A DNA stretch of 64,000 bases from Chryseobacterium sp. 52. Lineage in GTDB: Bacteria > Bacteroidota > Bacteroidia > Flavobacteriales > Weeksellaceae. The notes beneath the pieces are model-generated. The model did not search any database and was not told the origin of the DNA. It saw only the letters and a list, made by a program, of their open reading frames with translations. The translations under genes were made by a program, and so were the position numbers. The stretch spans positions 992,001 to 1,056,000 of the forward strand of contig NZ_PEEX01000001.1 in NCBI RefSeq assembly GCF_002754245.1, read 5' to 3'. This document shows, piece by piece, positions 52,829 through 62,614 of the stretch; position 1 is the stretch's first letter; every line of letters starts with the position of its first letter.

Positions 52829-53580
52829 TAGCTTAATATTAATTGGGTTAAAATTAATTCCGAAATGATAATAAATACCATTGTCCATACTACTGCCTGC
52901 GTACTTGCTCTACCTACTTCCAGCGATCCTCCTTTTACATTATATCCGAAATAGGCAGGAACCGTGGCAATAATAAAAGCGAATACCGTAGTTTTTATGA
53001 ATGCATAGTATACAAATAGATTGGGCATATACATTTGGATTCCTGTAATATAGTCGTTTTCAGTCCAGTTTCCGGTTAGCATCCCTGCGAGATGCCCACC
53101 TCCAATACCAAAAACAATACTGATGGCAATAAGAAGAGGATTGAAAATTACACAGGCGATAATTTTTGGAAGTATAAGGAAATTGGGAGAGTTAACCCCC
53201 ATGATGTCCAATGCATCAATCTGCTCAGAAACCCTCATGGTTCCTATACTTGATGCTATATATGAACCTACTTTACCCGCCAGAATAAGACTTATAATGG
53301 TGGGTGAAAATTCCAGAACCAAAACTGCTTTGGTAGCATATCCTACAAATGCAGGAGGAATTGGAAAAGAGGAAGAATCAAAGTTATTGAACATCTGGAT
53401 AGCGACTACCGCACCCACAAATATAGACGTGAAGATCACAAGCCCAAAAGAATTGACGCCCAGATCATTAATTTCTCTCATGAACAGCTTCCAGAAAACC
53501 CTCATTTTCTGAGGTTTCTGCAAGGATTTACCTAGAAGGATCATGTATTCTCCTACTGCTGTGAAAAACTTTTTTAACAT
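52828..53580 (-). CDS. mlaE: MlaE-like lipid ABC transporter permease
   Basis: A 250-residue inner-membrane permease with about five transmembrane helices. The conserved MlaE segment VLEFSPTIISLILAGKVGSYIASSIGTMRVSEQIDALDIMGVNSPNFLILPKII identifies the family, quoted here only by its ends (VLEFSPTI and ALDIMGV). It pairs with MlaF to move phospholipids between membranes. In flavobacteria a substrate-binding MlaD (MCE domain) is needed; it is not adjacent. 53581-53698 upstream holds nothing I can name. Confidence 0.9.
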   Translation of the reverse strand: MLKKFFTAVGEYMILLGKSLQKPQKMRVFWKLFMREINDLGVNSFGLVIFTSIFVGAVVAIQMFNNFDSSSFPIPPAFVGYATKAVLVLEFSPTIISLILAGKVGSYIASSIGTMRVSEQIDALDIMGVNSPNFLILPKIIACVIFNPLLIAISIVFGIGGGHLAGMLTGNWTENDYITGIQMYMPNLFVYYAFIKTTVFAFIIATVPAYFGYNVKGGSLEVGRASTQAVVWTMVFIIISELILTQLILS

Positions 53581-53698
53581 GTTGCTAAATTAGACTTTTT
53601 TATTTAATTAAGGTGAAGGCTCAGTTGATGGTCCAAGGTTTATTTAACCTTAGAAGCAAATATGATTCCTCAATTTTAACCTTAAGCTTTTGTTTGAT

Positions 53699-55072
53699 TT
53701 ATTTTGCGTTTTTATCTCCTGCGATAACCAGTAAAACGGTTTTTAAAACAATAACCAGATCCAAAACAAAACTCCAGTTTCTTACATAGAATGTGTCTGC
53801 AAGAATTCTTTTTTTCATCTCTACCTCTACATCTCCATAATCTCCGCGTAGTCCGTTTACCTGGGCCAGTCCGGTAATACCGGGAGATACCATACTTCTT
53901 AAGCTGTATCTTCCGATCTTAGGTTTATAATAATTGTCCACCGCCAGCATATGCGGCCGGGGGCCTACAATAGACATTTCTCCTTTCAGTACATTAATAA
54001 ACTGGGGAAGCTCGTCGAGACTGGTTTTCCTTAGGAATTTTCCGATTTTGGTGATTCTGGAATCGTTTTCCTCCGTGGTTTTTGTTGCAGATTCATCATT
54101 AACGACCATAGTTCTGAATTTCAGACAGGAGAATACTTCCTCGTGGAATCCATATCTTTCTTGAACAAAAAAAACAGGACCTTTAGAGGTTGCTTTTATC
54201 AAAAGAGCAATGATCGGGAACACCCAGGAGCAAAGCAAAGTCAATATAATGACTGAAAAAGCGATATCAAAAGTTCTTTTCACCAGAAAATTAGAATAAT
54301 AATCCAAAGGATATTTTGCCTGGCTGAGAACCGGCTGCGTCTGAATATAGCCAAGATCATACAGGAAAAAATCACTCTGGGTAATACTCGGAATCAATGA
54401 GACATGAACCTTATTGTCTTCGGCCAGTTTGAATATTTCTTTTTCGAGATCCTCTGTAAAATAGTTTTCAGTTGTAGATATAAAGAGGGTATGAATCCCG
54501 TTCTTTTTCCAGAAATTGACCAGTTCACCCGGTGTGATGTCAGAACTCTCATAGTCGAAAGTTTTGTACCCGTAATCTTTTCTGTTTTGAAATATATTCT
54601 TTAAAATCTCTGTAGAACCCGTTTCTCCCAAAAACATGACATTCCTGTAATTGATCCCCAGTGACCGGAAATATTTTATGGTAAAATAAATGACCGATTT
54701 AGCGAGAAAAATAAAGAAAAATAAGTAAAACGAAAGCCAGTAAATATCCGAATTGAAAAATACGTTTTTGCTCACCTTTCCAATAAGCAGAACACCGAGT
54801 ATAAAAAACAGGAAATGAATCAGGAGACGTTCCAGAAACAGCGTATAGGTAAGATTCCTCTGAATATTATAAATTTTTGTCCTGCCACTTAGCAGCATCC
54901 AGAACAAAAAAAGTAAAATCAGGGAAAAAATATTCTGATACCATGTTTCTTCATGATACCTTAAACTTTCATTTCTGCTTATAAAAAAGAATATGAAAAT
55001 AGATGCAATAACCATAAGGTCAAGCAAAATGATGATCGATTTCAGGTATCTAGAGTATCGAATTCTCTGCAT
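53699..55072 (-). CDS. Polyprenyl-phosphate sugar-1-phosphate transferase (WcaJ/WbaP type)
   Basis: A 457-residue initiating glycosyltransferase. Residues 10-130 contain four or five membrane helices and an inverted CoA-binding-like region with FLGETGSTEILKNIF; residues about 265-457 are the bacterial sugar-transferase domain, with KRTFDIAFS, PVFFVQERYGF, CLKFRTM, SLDELPQFINVLKGEMSIVGPRP and SPGITGLAQVNG. It transfers a sugar-1-phosphate to undecaprenyl phosphate, the first step in polysaccharide or glycan building. No other glycosyltransferases adjoin it. It may be read through from queE upstream (44 bp gap). Confidence 0.93.
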   Translation of the reverse strand: MQRIRYSRYLKSIIILLDLMVIASIFIFFFISRNESLRYHEETWYQNIFSLILLFLFWMLLSGRTKIYNIQRNLTYTLFLERLLIHFLFFILGVLLIGKVSKNVFFNSDIYWLSFYLFFFIFLAKSVIYFTIKYFRSLGINYRNVMFLGETGSTEILKNIFQNRKDYGYKTFDYESSDITPGELVNFWKKNGIHTLFISTTENYFTEDLEKEIFKLAEDNKVHVSLIPSITQSDFFLYDLGYIQTQPVLSQAKYPLDYYSNFLVKRTFDIAFSVIILTLLCSWVFPIIALLIKATSKGPVFFVQERYGFHEEVFSCLKFRTMVVNDESATKTTEENDSRITKIGKFLRKTSLDELPQFINVLKGEMSIVGPRPHMLAVDNYYKPKIGRYSLRSMVSPGITGLAQVNGLRGDYGDVEVEMKKRILADTFYVRNWSFVLDLVIVLKTVLLVIAGDKNAK

Positions 55073-55116
55073 CTATCGGTGTTATAACGGATACGAAGAG
55101 CTAAGGTACGTATTTT

Positions 55117-55746
55117 TTATGGGATATTCAGGTATTTATGAGTCTGTACTGAAGCCTGCCATTCCGGATGGGCTAAAATAAAATCGGTGATTTTTGGGTA
55201 CATTTCATCCCGCTTGCTCCATTCACTTTGCATATACAGCTTACAGTTTTCAGAAACTTTTGCTGCCTGCTCCTGAGCAAATGTAAAGTCATTCTGATTG
55301 AAAATGATTACTTTAAGTTCACTCGCTTTCTGATAAATTTCTTCTTTTGGAAGTCCTGTTTTCTTCGGAGAAAGAGTAATCCAGTCGATATGTCCGCTCA
55401 TCGGATAAGCCCCTGAAGTTTCAATATGAATAGTGCATCCCAGTTCCTTTAATTTGGATGTCAGGATGTCCAGATTCCACATAAGTGGCTCTCCGCCGGT
55501 CAGGACAATTGTTTTACAGTGTTTTGCAGCAGTTTCTGCAATTTCTTCCGCATTCATTAATGGATGTAAAGTCGGATCCCAACTTTCTTTTACATCGCAC
55601 CAGTGGCACCCCACGTCGCAACCTCCCAATCTGATGAAATAGGATGCTTTTCCGGTGTGTGCTCCTTCCCCCTGAAGAGTGTAAAAATGCTCCATTACAG
55701 GGAGCATTTTACCTTCTTTTAATAAAATATCTTCTTCTTTGTTCAT
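55117..55746 (-). CDS. queE: 7-carboxy-7-deazaguanine synthase QueE
   Basis: A 209-residue radical SAM enzyme that forms the deazapurine ring in the pathway to queuosine. The cluster motif is C43-x3-C47-x2-C50 in GGCDVGCHWCD, following LQGEGAHTGKASYFIRLGG, characteristic of QueE. TLSPKKTGLPKEE and LTGGEPL are also conserved. Length is normal. It is last in a minus-strand operon pgi-methyltransferase-folD-queE, 7 bp after folD. QueC, QueD and QueF genes are not seen here. Confidence 0.93.
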   Translation of the reverse strand: MNKEEDILLKEGKMLPVMEHFYTLQGEGAHTGKASYFIRLGGCDVGCHWCDVKESWDPTLHPLMNAEEIAETAAKHCKTIVLTGGEPLMWNLDILTSKLKELGCTIHIETSGAYPMSGHIDWITLSPKKTGLPKEEIYQKASELKVIIFNQNDFTFAQEQAAKVSENCKLYMQSEWSKRDEMYPKITDFILAHPEWQASVQTHKYLNIP

Positions 55747-55753
55747 TTTAAAA

Positions 55754-56638
55754 TTAGTCGTTATAGACCGAAGTTTTGTAAGCGATGATGGTGTTTTTCA
55801 TCAACATGGCTCTGGTCATTGGGCCTACTCCTCCTGGTACGGGTGTAATCCAGCTTGCTTTCGCAGCACAGCTGTCAAAATCTACGTCACCGGCAAGATA
55901 GTACCCTTTTGGAGAGTCATCATCTACTCTTGTGATACCCACATCCACAATTACTGCGCCATCTTTGATCATATCTCCTTTTAAGAAATGAGGATCACCT
56001 AATGCAGTAATAACGATGTCGGCTTTTTTTGTATATTCTTCGATATCTTTAGTATAAGAGTGTGTTAATGTCACGGTAGAGTTACCCGGGAAATCTTTTC
56101 TTCCCATCAGGATGCTCATAGGTCTTCCCACGATTTTACTTCTTCCGATGATGACACAGTCTTTTCCTTTTGTTTCAATATTATATCTTTCCAATAGCGT
56201 TAAAATCCCGAAAGGAGTAGCCGGCAGGAAAGTGTCCATTTCCAAAGCCATTTTTCCGAAATTTTCAGGATGGAAACCATCGACATCTTTTCTTGGATCA
56301 ATAGCCAGAATGATTTTTTCCTGATCAATCTGATCTGGTAACGGAAGCTGAACGATAAAACCGTCTACCGCTTTAGATTTATTCAGTTCGTCAATCTTTT
56401 CCAATAATTCAGATTCAGAAACTGTACTGGGAAATTTCACAAGGGTAGAGCGGAATCCTACTTCCTCACAGTCTTTTACTTTACTGTTTACATACGCTTT
56501 GCTCGCTCCGTTGTTTCCAACAAGAATAGCGACCAGGTGTGGTGCTCTTTTCTTGCTGTCAAGGATCTTGTCCACTTCAACCTTGATTTCCGCTTTTATT
56601 TCTTTGGATACTTTCAGTCCGTCAAGAATTTCTGCCAT
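55754..56638 (-). CDS. folD: Methylenetetrahydrofolate dehydrogenase / cyclohydrolase
   Basis: A 294-residue bifunctional enzyme of one-carbon folate metabolism. The first half has the substrate motif KAYVNSKVKDCEEVGF with the catalytic Lys and the loop GFIVQLPLP; DPRKDVDGFHPENFG follows. The NADP domain has VIIGRSKIVGRPMS and ALGDPHFL, and the end is PVPGGVGPMTRAMLMKNT, the family signature. Length and motifs are normal. It lies 21 bp after the methyltransferase gene and 7 bp before queE. Confidence 0.95.
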   Translation of the reverse strand: MAEILDGLKVSKEIKAEIKVEVDKILDSKKRAPHLVAILVGNNGASKAYVNSKVKDCEEVGFRSTLVKFPSTVSESELLEKIDELNKSKAVDGFIVQLPLPDQIDQEKIILAIDPRKDVDGFHPENFGKMALEMDTFLPATPFGILTLLERYNIETKGKDCVIIGRSKIVGRPMSILMGRKDFPGNSTVTLTHSYTKDIEEYTKKADIVITALGDPHFLKGDMIKDGAVIVDVGITRVDDDSPKGYYLAGDVDFDSCAAKASWITPVPGGVGPMTRAMLMKNTIIAYKTSVYND

Positions 56639-56659
56639 TTTTACTTTTTTTACTTTTAT

Positions 56660-57484
56660 TTAGATTTTATTGAATACAACGATATCCTGGAATTCATCGG
56701 CACCTTCCTTTTCTACATCAGTTCTCCAGAATCCTCCTTTTACTGTAGTTACTTTTAATCCCGCTTCCTCTGCCATCCGGTTCAGTAAGGGAATACTTAC
56801 CGCAATATTGGCTGCGGTTACTTTATCATCCATCAGCCTGTAACCTTCATATTGATGTGGGAATGGCATGGTACCATATTCTGTTTTAGAATCATCATAC
56901 AGAAAGAACGTGGCTAAACACTGCCCGCCGCTGTTTAAAACTCGGCTGATTTCATTCAGATACCTTTTGATCTCAGGAATCTGCATATGGGTAAAAACGG
57001 AGAACAGAAATGCCTTGTCAAACTGTGCATCGTCATAAGGAAATGTAAAATCCTCTGCTTTTTGGCTGAAAGTATTGTACAGGTCGTTATAAATCGGTGT
57101 AAACTTGAACCTGAAGTTCGGGTGTTTTTTACCAATATGTTTGTTGCACCAGTTGATTCCCTTTTCTACAGCATCAAAGCCATCGTAAGTTCCTTTATCG
57201 ATAATTTCTGTCAGTGCTACCGCAGTTCTCCCGATTCCACATCCTATATCCAGCACATGATCTGTATTTTGTAAGCCGATATATTTTTTGAGGGCATTCA
57301 CCTGACGGATTCCATGAGGAATGAAGTCGCTGCCGCCTACATAAATATCTCCTTTCTTAGGTTCGCTTTTAGATCTTTTTCCGGTAAGTCCATCATAGAG
57401 GTCTATCGGAAAATAATAGAGCTTTCTCCCTAAAAGCCTTAGGCCGGGAGGAAGTTTATAATAATATGAGCGTAATGCAGACAT
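56660..57484 (-). CDS. Class I SAM-dependent methyltransferase
   Basis: A 274-residue methyltransferase. Motif I of the Rossmann fold is VLDIGCGIGRTAVAL at about residues 97-111, with FDAVEKGINWC (motif II acidic residue) and FLFSVFTHM downstream. The N-terminal 60 residues are basic and hydrophobic (LRSYYYKLPPGLRLLGRKLYYFPI), perhaps a membrane-associated anchor. The substrate is unknown. It starts three bases after the pgi stop and is followed by folD after 21 bp, so it is co-transcribed with both, possibly only for shared growth control. Confidence 0.87.
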   Translation of the reverse strand: MSALRSYYYKLPPGLRLLGRKLYYFPIDLYDGLTGKRSKSEPKKGDIYVGGSDFIPHGIRQVNALKKYIGLQNTDHVLDIGCGIGRTAVALTEIIDKGTYDGFDAVEKGINWCNKHIGKKHPNFRFKFTPIYNDLYNTFSQKAEDFTFPYDDAQFDKAFLFSVFTHMQIPEIKRYLNEISRVLNSGGQCLATFFLYDDSKTEYGTMPFPHQYEGYRLMDDKVTAANIAVSIPLLNRMAEEAGLKVTTVKGGFWRTDVEKEGADEFQDIVVFNKI

Positions 57485-57487
57485 CTG

Positions 57488-59128
57488 CTACTTATTTCCT
57501 TTATAATAATTGATCAATCCATTGGTAGAACTGTCATGAGAATTGACTGCTTCATTGTTTTCAAGCTCAGGAAGGATCTTGTTGGCTAACACTTTTCCTA
57601 ATTCCACTCCGAACTGGTCGAAGCTGAAAATATTCCAGATAACCCCCTGAACAAAAATCTTATGCTCGTACATTGCAATTAACTGTCCTAGTGAAAAAGG
57701 AGTTAATTCATTGAATAATATAGAGTTGGTAGGAGTATTTCCGTGAAAGACTTTATAGTTTAATAATCTGTCAATTTCTTCATCAGATTTTCCTTCGTTG
57801 CTTAATTCCTGCTCTACTTCCTCTTCAGATTTTCCAAAGGCAAGTGCTTCAGTCTGTGCGAAAAAGTTAGCTAAAAGTTTTGGCTGGTGATCAGAAACAG
57901 CATTGCTGCTTTTCACATACGCGATAAAATCTGCAGGAATAAGTTCAGTTCCCTGGTGGATCAACTGGTAGAAAGCATGCTGTCCGTTTGTCCCGGGTTC
58001 ACCCCAGATGATTGGTCCCGTCTCATATTCTACGAATTCGCCGTTTCTGTCTACACATTTTCCGTTGCTTTCCATATCTCCCTGCTGAAGATAAGCAGCA
58101 AATCTGTCCAGATATTGTGAATAAGGAAGGATTGCATAGGTCGTTGCGGCATAGAAATTACGGTACCAGATTCCTAAAAGTCCCATTAATACAGGGATGT
58201 TTTCGGAAAAATCAGCAGTCTGGAAATGTTGGTCCGTATCAGAAGCTCCTTTCAGAAGCTCTTCAAAATTGTCATATCCTACTGCCAGAACAATGCTCAG
58301 GCCAATAGCACTCCAAAGAGAGTATCTTCCGCCTACCCAGTCCCAGAATTCAAAGATGTTTTCTTCTGCAATTCCGAATTTTTTAACGGCATCAACATTG
58401 GTGGATAAAGCCACAAAATGTTTTGCCACATCTTCTTCTTTTCCGGCTTTCAGGAACCAGTCTTTAGCCGAATTGGCATTGGTCATTGTTTCCTGAGTTG
58501 TAAAAGTCTTGGAAGCAATGATGAACAATGTTGTTTCTGGATCCAGTTTCTTAACAGTTTCTGCGATGTGATTGCCATCAACATTTGAAACGAAATGAAC
58601 GTTTAGTCTTGTTTTGAAATGCTTTAAAGCAGAACAAACCATGACAGGTCCTAAGTCTGAACCTCCGATTCCGATATTGACAACATCAGTAATTTCTTTT
58701 CCGCTGAAACCTTTGTGTTCCCCTGAAATAATTTTCTCAGAGAAAGCTTTCATATGGTCAAGAACTCTTTTGATCTGAGGTTTTATATTTTCACCGTCTA
58801 CGATGATCTCTTTATCTGAAAAATCCCTCAAAGCGGTGTGAAGTACTGCTCTTCCTTCTGTTTCATTGATTTTATCGCCTGAAAACATTTTAGAAATAGC
58901 CTCTTTAAGTTCACATTCATCAGCAAGTTGTAGTAAAAGCTCCTTCGTTCTTGAATCGATTAGATTTTTAGAATAGTCAAAAAGAAAGTGGTCTTTCTGC
59001 AAAGAGAATTCTTTAAAACGATCCGGATTGTACTGGAAAAGACTTCTCATGTCAAAGTCGTTGCCTGCAAAATGTTCGTCAAGAGCTTTCCAGCTGCTGG
59101 TTTGTAAAGGATTTATTTTTGATAGCAT
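57488..59128 (-). CDS. pgi: Glucose-6-phosphate isomerase
   Basis: A 546-residue glycolytic enzyme converting glucose-6-phosphate to fructose-6-phosphate. The family motifs [28 protein letters not shown] (active-site region) and [29 protein letters not shown] and [17 protein letters not shown] (here [13 protein letters not shown]) are visible. I start at 59128 ([13 protein letters not shown]); a frame extending 20 codons upstream has no family similarity. It heads the operon pgi-methyltransferase-folD-queE. Confidence 0.95.
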   Translation of the reverse strand: MLSKINPLQTSSWKALDEHFAGNDFDMRSLFQYNPDRFKEFSLQKDHFLFDYSKNLIDSRTKELLLQLADECELKEAISKMFSGDKINETEGRAVLHTALRDFSDKEIIVDGENIKPQIKRVLDHMKAFSEKIISGEHKGFSGKEITDVVNIGIGGSDLGPVMVCSALKHFKTRLNVHFVSNVDGNHIAETVKKLDPETTLFIIASKTFTTQETMTNANSAKDWFLKAGKEEDVAKHFVALSTNVDAVKKFGIAEENIFEFWDWVGGRYSLWSAIGLSIVLAVGYDNFEELLKGASDTDQHFQTADFSENIPVLMGLLGIWYRNFYAATTYAILPYSQYLDRFAAYLQQGDMESNGKCVDRNGEFVEYETGPIIWGEPGTNGQHAFYQLIHQGTELIPADFIAYVKSSNAVSDHQPKLLANFFAQTEALAFGKSEEEVEQELSNEGKSDEEIDRLLNYKVFHGNTPTNSILFNELTPFSLGQLIAMYEHKIFVQGVIWNIFSFDQFGVELGKVLANKILPELENNEAVNSHDSSTNGLINYYKGNK

Positions 59129-59276
59129 ATTTTCGGAATTATATAGATTCAGAAAATGATAGGCCGGATTAAAATATTTAAAATCCATATCATTTTATTT
59201 CTGATCTGCAAATTTAAGGAAAAATAAAACCTCAGATAAATTTGAGCGGGATAAATAACATTTTTTTAAAGAACAA

Positions 59277-59301
59277 AACCTCAGATCAGGTCTGAGGTTT
59301 C
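59277..59301 (-). terminator. Hairpin terminator downstream of the sigma-factor operon
   Basis: AAACCTCAGA (59277-59286) pairs with TCTGAGGTTT (59292-59301). On the minus strand it is followed by a T-rich tail, so it ends the message of the gene at 59336-59944. Confidence 0.82.
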
Positions 59302-59335
59302 ATGGTTATTGTTTTTTGAAAGATGTATGGGAATG

Positions 59336-59944
59336 TTATTCTTCCATTTCGTTTAGAATGTTTTCAAGACGTTTGGCATTTCTTCCGTAGATGTATTTTG
59401 TCCATAAGACAATGCCTGCCACAATGGCTACAGTTCCTAATAGTACAGCCAGAATTAAAGACTGTTGGTAAGAATCTGCAATGTTTCCTAAAGATTTTCC
59501 TTTTTTCTCCAGTATATTGTAGAATTCAAGGCCTAATGTGATCATGAAGTGAGGAAGAAGCAGGAATCCAAAAGACTGATACCTTTCCATATTGAGTTTT
59601 AATTCATGATATATTTTCCAAAGACTGTTTTTGGTATTTCCGGTATACAGTTCGGTCTGCTTATAAAATTTGTAGAATCCGAACAGATAATAGGAAGATA
59701 TCACGACAAGCATTGCGTAAGAGGTATAATAAATAATATACTGTGATGGAGGGAAATCCAGCTGCTGAGGGAAGAATGCGATAAGAATAACCGCAATAAC
59801 CTGCATTGGAAACTCTGCCTTCATGCTTTTCTGTATTTTTTCAATAGGATGCTTGCTTTTCTTTAGTTGTTCTATATTGTTGGGAATATTGACGCTGTTG
59901 CCGTCTTCGTTATTCCATTGTTCTTTTAATTGATCAAAATTCAT
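59336..59944 (-). CDS. Membrane protein paired with an ECF sigma factor
   Basis: A 202-residue protein of unknown family. Residues 1-45 are soluble and charged (MNFDQLKEQWNNEDG and IEKIQKSMKAEFP); four hydrophobic segments follow (about 48-62, 70-90, 118-135, 160-182), then a charged end. Its start overlaps the sigma-factor stop by 11 bp, the typical arrangement of a sigma factor and its membrane anti-sigma or signalling partner. It has no zinc-binding anti-sigma motif (HxxxCxxC), so if it regulates the sigma factor it does so by another fold. Confidence 0.7.
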   Translation of the reverse strand: MNFDQLKEQWNNEDGNSVNIPNNIEQLKKSKHPIEKIQKSMKAEFPMQVIAVILIAFFPQQLDFPPSQYIIYYTSYAMLVVISSYYLFGFYKFYKQTELYTGNTKNSLWKIYHELKLNMERYQSFGFLLLPHFMITLGLEFYNILEKKGKSLGNIADSYQQSLILAVLLGTVAIVAGIVLWTKYIYGRNAKRLENILNEMEE

Positions 59945-60443
59945 AGCCTGATTTTTTTATGATTTGCTGTATTTTTTCTTTCGTTCTGTTAAGTTTTACG
60001 CGGGCATTGCCTTCGCTGAGCCCCAGGTTGTTCCCAATCTCTTTATGGGACATGCCTTCCATGAAATAAAATATGATTGCTTTTTCAAGTGCCTTAAGTT
60101 CCTGAACAGCATTGTAAAATACTTCTAACTGACGGTCCTTCGCAGGATTGTAATCTTCAGCCTGTACTTCAAAATGCTCGGGTACATCGGTTTGATTACT
60201 GGTCCGCTTTTTTTCTTTTTTTAAATAGGTAATAGCGGTATTGATGGCAACGCGGTACATCCATGTAGAAAATTCACTGTCGCCTTTGAAGTTCTGGTAA
60301 GATTTCCAAAGCTGGATAAGAATCTCCTGCTGAAGGTCTTCCCGGTCTTCTACGGAGTCGGCATAGATTCGGGAGGCCTTGTACAAAATGCCTTTGTGTT
60401 GATTGATAAGCTTTAAGAAAGCGGTTTCAGTTTGACTGCTCAC
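59934..60443 (-). CDS. ECF-type RNA polymerase sigma factor
   Basis: A 169-residue extracytoplasmic-function sigma factor. Region 2 covers about residues 10-80 with DREDLQQEILIQLWKSY, FSTWMYRVAINTAITYLKKEKKR; region 4 covers 110-165 with LKALEKAIIFYFMEGMSHKEIGNNLGLSEGNARVKLNRTKEKIQ, which contains the -35-binding helix-turn-helix. These two regions only, as normal for ECF. The membrane-protein gene that overlaps its end by 11 bp is the probable regulator. It lies 24 bp after a TraB/GumN gene. Target promoters unknown. Confidence 0.92.
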   Translation of the reverse strand: MSSQTETAFLKLINQHKGILYKASRIYADSVEDREDLQQEILIQLWKSYQNFKGDSEFSTWMYRVAINTAITYLKKEKKRTSNQTDVPEHFEVQAEDYNPAKDRQLEVFYNAVQELKALEKAIIFYFMEGMSHKEIGNNLGLSEGNARVKLNRTKEKIQQIIKKSGYEF

Positions 60444-60467
60444 AATAATTCATGGTTTGGTTATAGT

Positions 60468-61337
60468 TTATAGGCTTGATACAGGTTTTACAGTATATCC
60501 TTTTGCTCTTAAAAGAGGGATAATTCCGTTGTCACCCATAAGATGAGCGCCTCCTACTGCAAAGAAAGCACTTTCTTTCTTCATCATTTCAGGCATTTTT
60601 TCTGCCCAGTTTTTATTTCTGTTGGTAAGCATGGCTTTTTCCTGTTTGGCATTCATTATTTTATCATCCTTAAAGAGCGTGTACATAGATTGTACATCTT
60701 CTTTTTTAAATGCTTCTACCATTTTTCTAAGTATAATGGTATACTCTTTACCCATTTTTAATTGTCCGATCACGGCTTTCAGATCATATGCTGCATTAAT
60801 GGATGTCATCTGGTCTTCTACCTTTTCAAGCCCAAAGATCTTCTTTTTGTTTTTAATGGCATTCTGAAGAAGCTCTATTTCATAAAATTTTAATTCAGTC
60901 TGTGGACATGGAGCCGTTTTGTATGAAATAAGTGAATACAGTCCCTGTGAGCTGGAGTTATCCATTGTTTTTAAATCTGTTCCATAGTCCGCAAGAATCT
61001 TATCCAGTTCCTTCGCTTCTTCAGGAGTCAGCTGATCTGAAATTTTCTGATCTGCCTGGCCCATTTTCTGCATCGCTTTTATTTCAGCAGGATCCGTATA
61101 ATTGATCTCCATGACAAATTGGTTAGACTTTTCAAGAGCTTTCATCACTTTCGGCTTTATTTCAAAATCCTGGCTGCACATAATATGGCAGGTTCCTGCG
61201 ATGTAAGACGGTTGGGTAAGACCATTTCCGGAAACTTCCCAAAGGGTGCTGTTTTCTGTGTTTTTGTTCTGCGCTTTTACCACCATAACATTCATAGATA
61301 ATAATGCTGCGAATCCAAGTTGTACTAAATTTTTCAT
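60468..61337 (-). CDS. TraB/GumN family protein
   Basis: A 289-residue secreted protein, signal peptide 1-22 (ending VVKAQ). The two family motifs are AGTCHIM near the N-terminus (about residue 46) and GGAHLMGDNGIIPLLRAKGY at the C-terminus; the His and Glu residues form the presumed metal site of this TIKI/TraB-like fold, which includes proteases. The substrate is unknown. It lies 24 bp before the ECF sigma gene and is probably in one operon with it. Confidence 0.82.
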   Translation of the reverse strand: MKNLVQLGFAALLSMNVMVVKAQNKNTENSTLWEVSGNGLTQPSYIAGTCHIMCSQDFEIKPKVMKALEKSNQFVMEINYTDPAEIKAMQKMGQADQKISDQLTPEEAKELDKILADYGTDLKTMDNSSSQGLYSLISYKTAPCPQTELKFYEIELLQNAIKNKKKIFGLEKVEDQMTSINAAYDLKAVIGQLKMGKEYTIILRKMVEAFKKEDVQSMYTLFKDDKIMNAKQEKAMLTNRNKNWAEKMPEMMKKESAFFAVGGAHLMGDNGIIPLLRAKGYTVKPVSSL

Positions 61338-61423
61338 ATGATTAAGTTTTTAATTATTTACTCTTTTAATCAGTAGGTAAGGGCAGTATAATAATCGTTA
61401 CAGTTTTTTTAAAAAAAAATAAG

Positions 61424-61445
61424 AAACCTCCCGAAAAGGAGGTTT
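61424..61445 (-). terminator. Hairpin terminator of the DUF4349 gene
   Basis: AAACCTCC (61424-61431) pairs with GGAGGTTT (61438-61445) around CGAAAA; the minus-strand tail is U-rich. It lies downstream of the DUF4349 gene, before the TraB/GumN operon. Confidence 0.85.
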
Positions 61446-61493
61446 GTAAAATCTAAAATTATGTTGATAACCAATGGGTTAGGATTGCTTTTT

Positions 61494-62405
61494 TTATTCT
61501 GAAACTTTTGTATGTTCCGGCTTTGTCAGTTTTCTTTTTCTTAAAAAATAAATAACCGCCCCTAAGATTAATAATAAAGGCCATACCGTAATAAGTCCTA
61601 CCGCTATCTTTTGAATCAGGTAAAATCCTTCTACAAAAGCATTTTTAGCATCATATATAAAATTGAATTTATATTTATTATCAATATTTTGGGTATTGAT
61701 TACAGGAATTTCGGCAATACGAAGCTTAGGTTCCTTGATGTAAATATCAATGGTGCTGTATTTTATATGGTCTGAAGTGTCCATATTCGCAAGCTGCTGG
61801 AGATTTCCGTCCGCCATATTATCGTTGTCCAGTTTTACTTTATCCTTATTGGCTTTCAGCTGGTCTATGTTTTCACCTGTCTTTTTAATTCTTTTGCCTT
61901 CCATTTCTGCATACTTGATATTTGCAGTAACATCTTCAGCATTGATGGTTCGGGAATTCAGAAATAGCTTTTTATCATTAATAATAACAAGGAACTCACC
62001 TAGCTTTTCTGTAGGAACACGTATCTGCATCGTGTTTTCCGTCTGGTATTTTTTGATCAGCATCGCGTTGTCATTGGACGTATTGTAAGTATCCTGAGAA
62101 ATTACATTACTCTGAAGATTGCTGTAGGTGACAAACCCTCCCAGATCCTGAACCGATTTTTCAATAGAAACAGTGGCGTCATAAACATCCTTAACTTCCA
62201 TATTCACATCTGCGGTTTTAATAAACTGCTTGTCTTTTACTTTCATGGTTGCTGCAGAAGAAACACTGTCTGAGATAACTACAGCTGCAGAGTCTGTCAT
62301 GGCATATTCTGCACGTTCTGTAGAAGAAATTTCTCCCTTTTTACATGAGTAAATTCCTAATAAAAGAACTGCTGACAGGGATAATTTAATGTAAGTCGTT
62401 TTCAT
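61494..62405 (-). CDS. DUF4349 domain lipoprotein
   Basis: A 303-residue lipoprotein (MKTTYIKLSLSAVLLLGIYSC). The DUF4349 domain covers about residues 60-245: FIKTADVNMEVKDVYDATVSIEKSVQDLGGF, a Lys-rich coil in the middle, and MQIRVPTEKLGEF. A transmembrane segment near the C-terminus (VGLITVWPLLLILGAVIYFL) precedes a basic tail. The family is of unknown function; the name is all that is known. The gene stands alone and is divergent from the acyl-CoA dehydrogenase gene. Confidence 0.85.
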   Translation of the reverse strand: MKTTYIKLSLSAVLLLGIYSCKKGEISSTERAEYAMTDSAAVVISDSVSSAATMKVKDKQFIKTADVNMEVKDVYDATVSIEKSVQDLGGFVTYSNLQSNVISQDTYNTSNDNAMLIKKYQTENTMQIRVPTEKLGEFLVIINDKKLFLNSRTINAEDVTANIKYAEMEGKRIKKTGENIDQLKANKDKVKLDNDNMADGNLQQLANMDTSDHIKYSTIDIYIKEPKLRIAEIPVINTQNIDNKYKFNFIYDAKNAFVEGFYLIQKIAVGLITVWPLLLILGAVIYFLRKRKLTKPEHTKVSE

Positions 62406-62614
62406 AGCGTTGATTTTTAGTGGGTTTGCTTAGGTCAAAGTTCCAGCAGAATCCTTTGTAATATTTGAAAATCCGTCGCAAAAAGTTTGTAAAGAAATAT
62501 TTATATTTTAATGCATTGTAAATGAGTGTTTTGTAAAATAAGTTGAGAGGTGGTAGCTTGTTTTCGGAGCAATTTTTGCTTAACTTTTACAAACCAACCC
62601 CACAATATATTACT

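Noticed and set aside
59227..59286. Repeated AAAACCTCAGAT in the pgi upstream region
   Set aside because: Two copies only; the second is the arm of a terminator, so the first may be chance or a terminator remnant.
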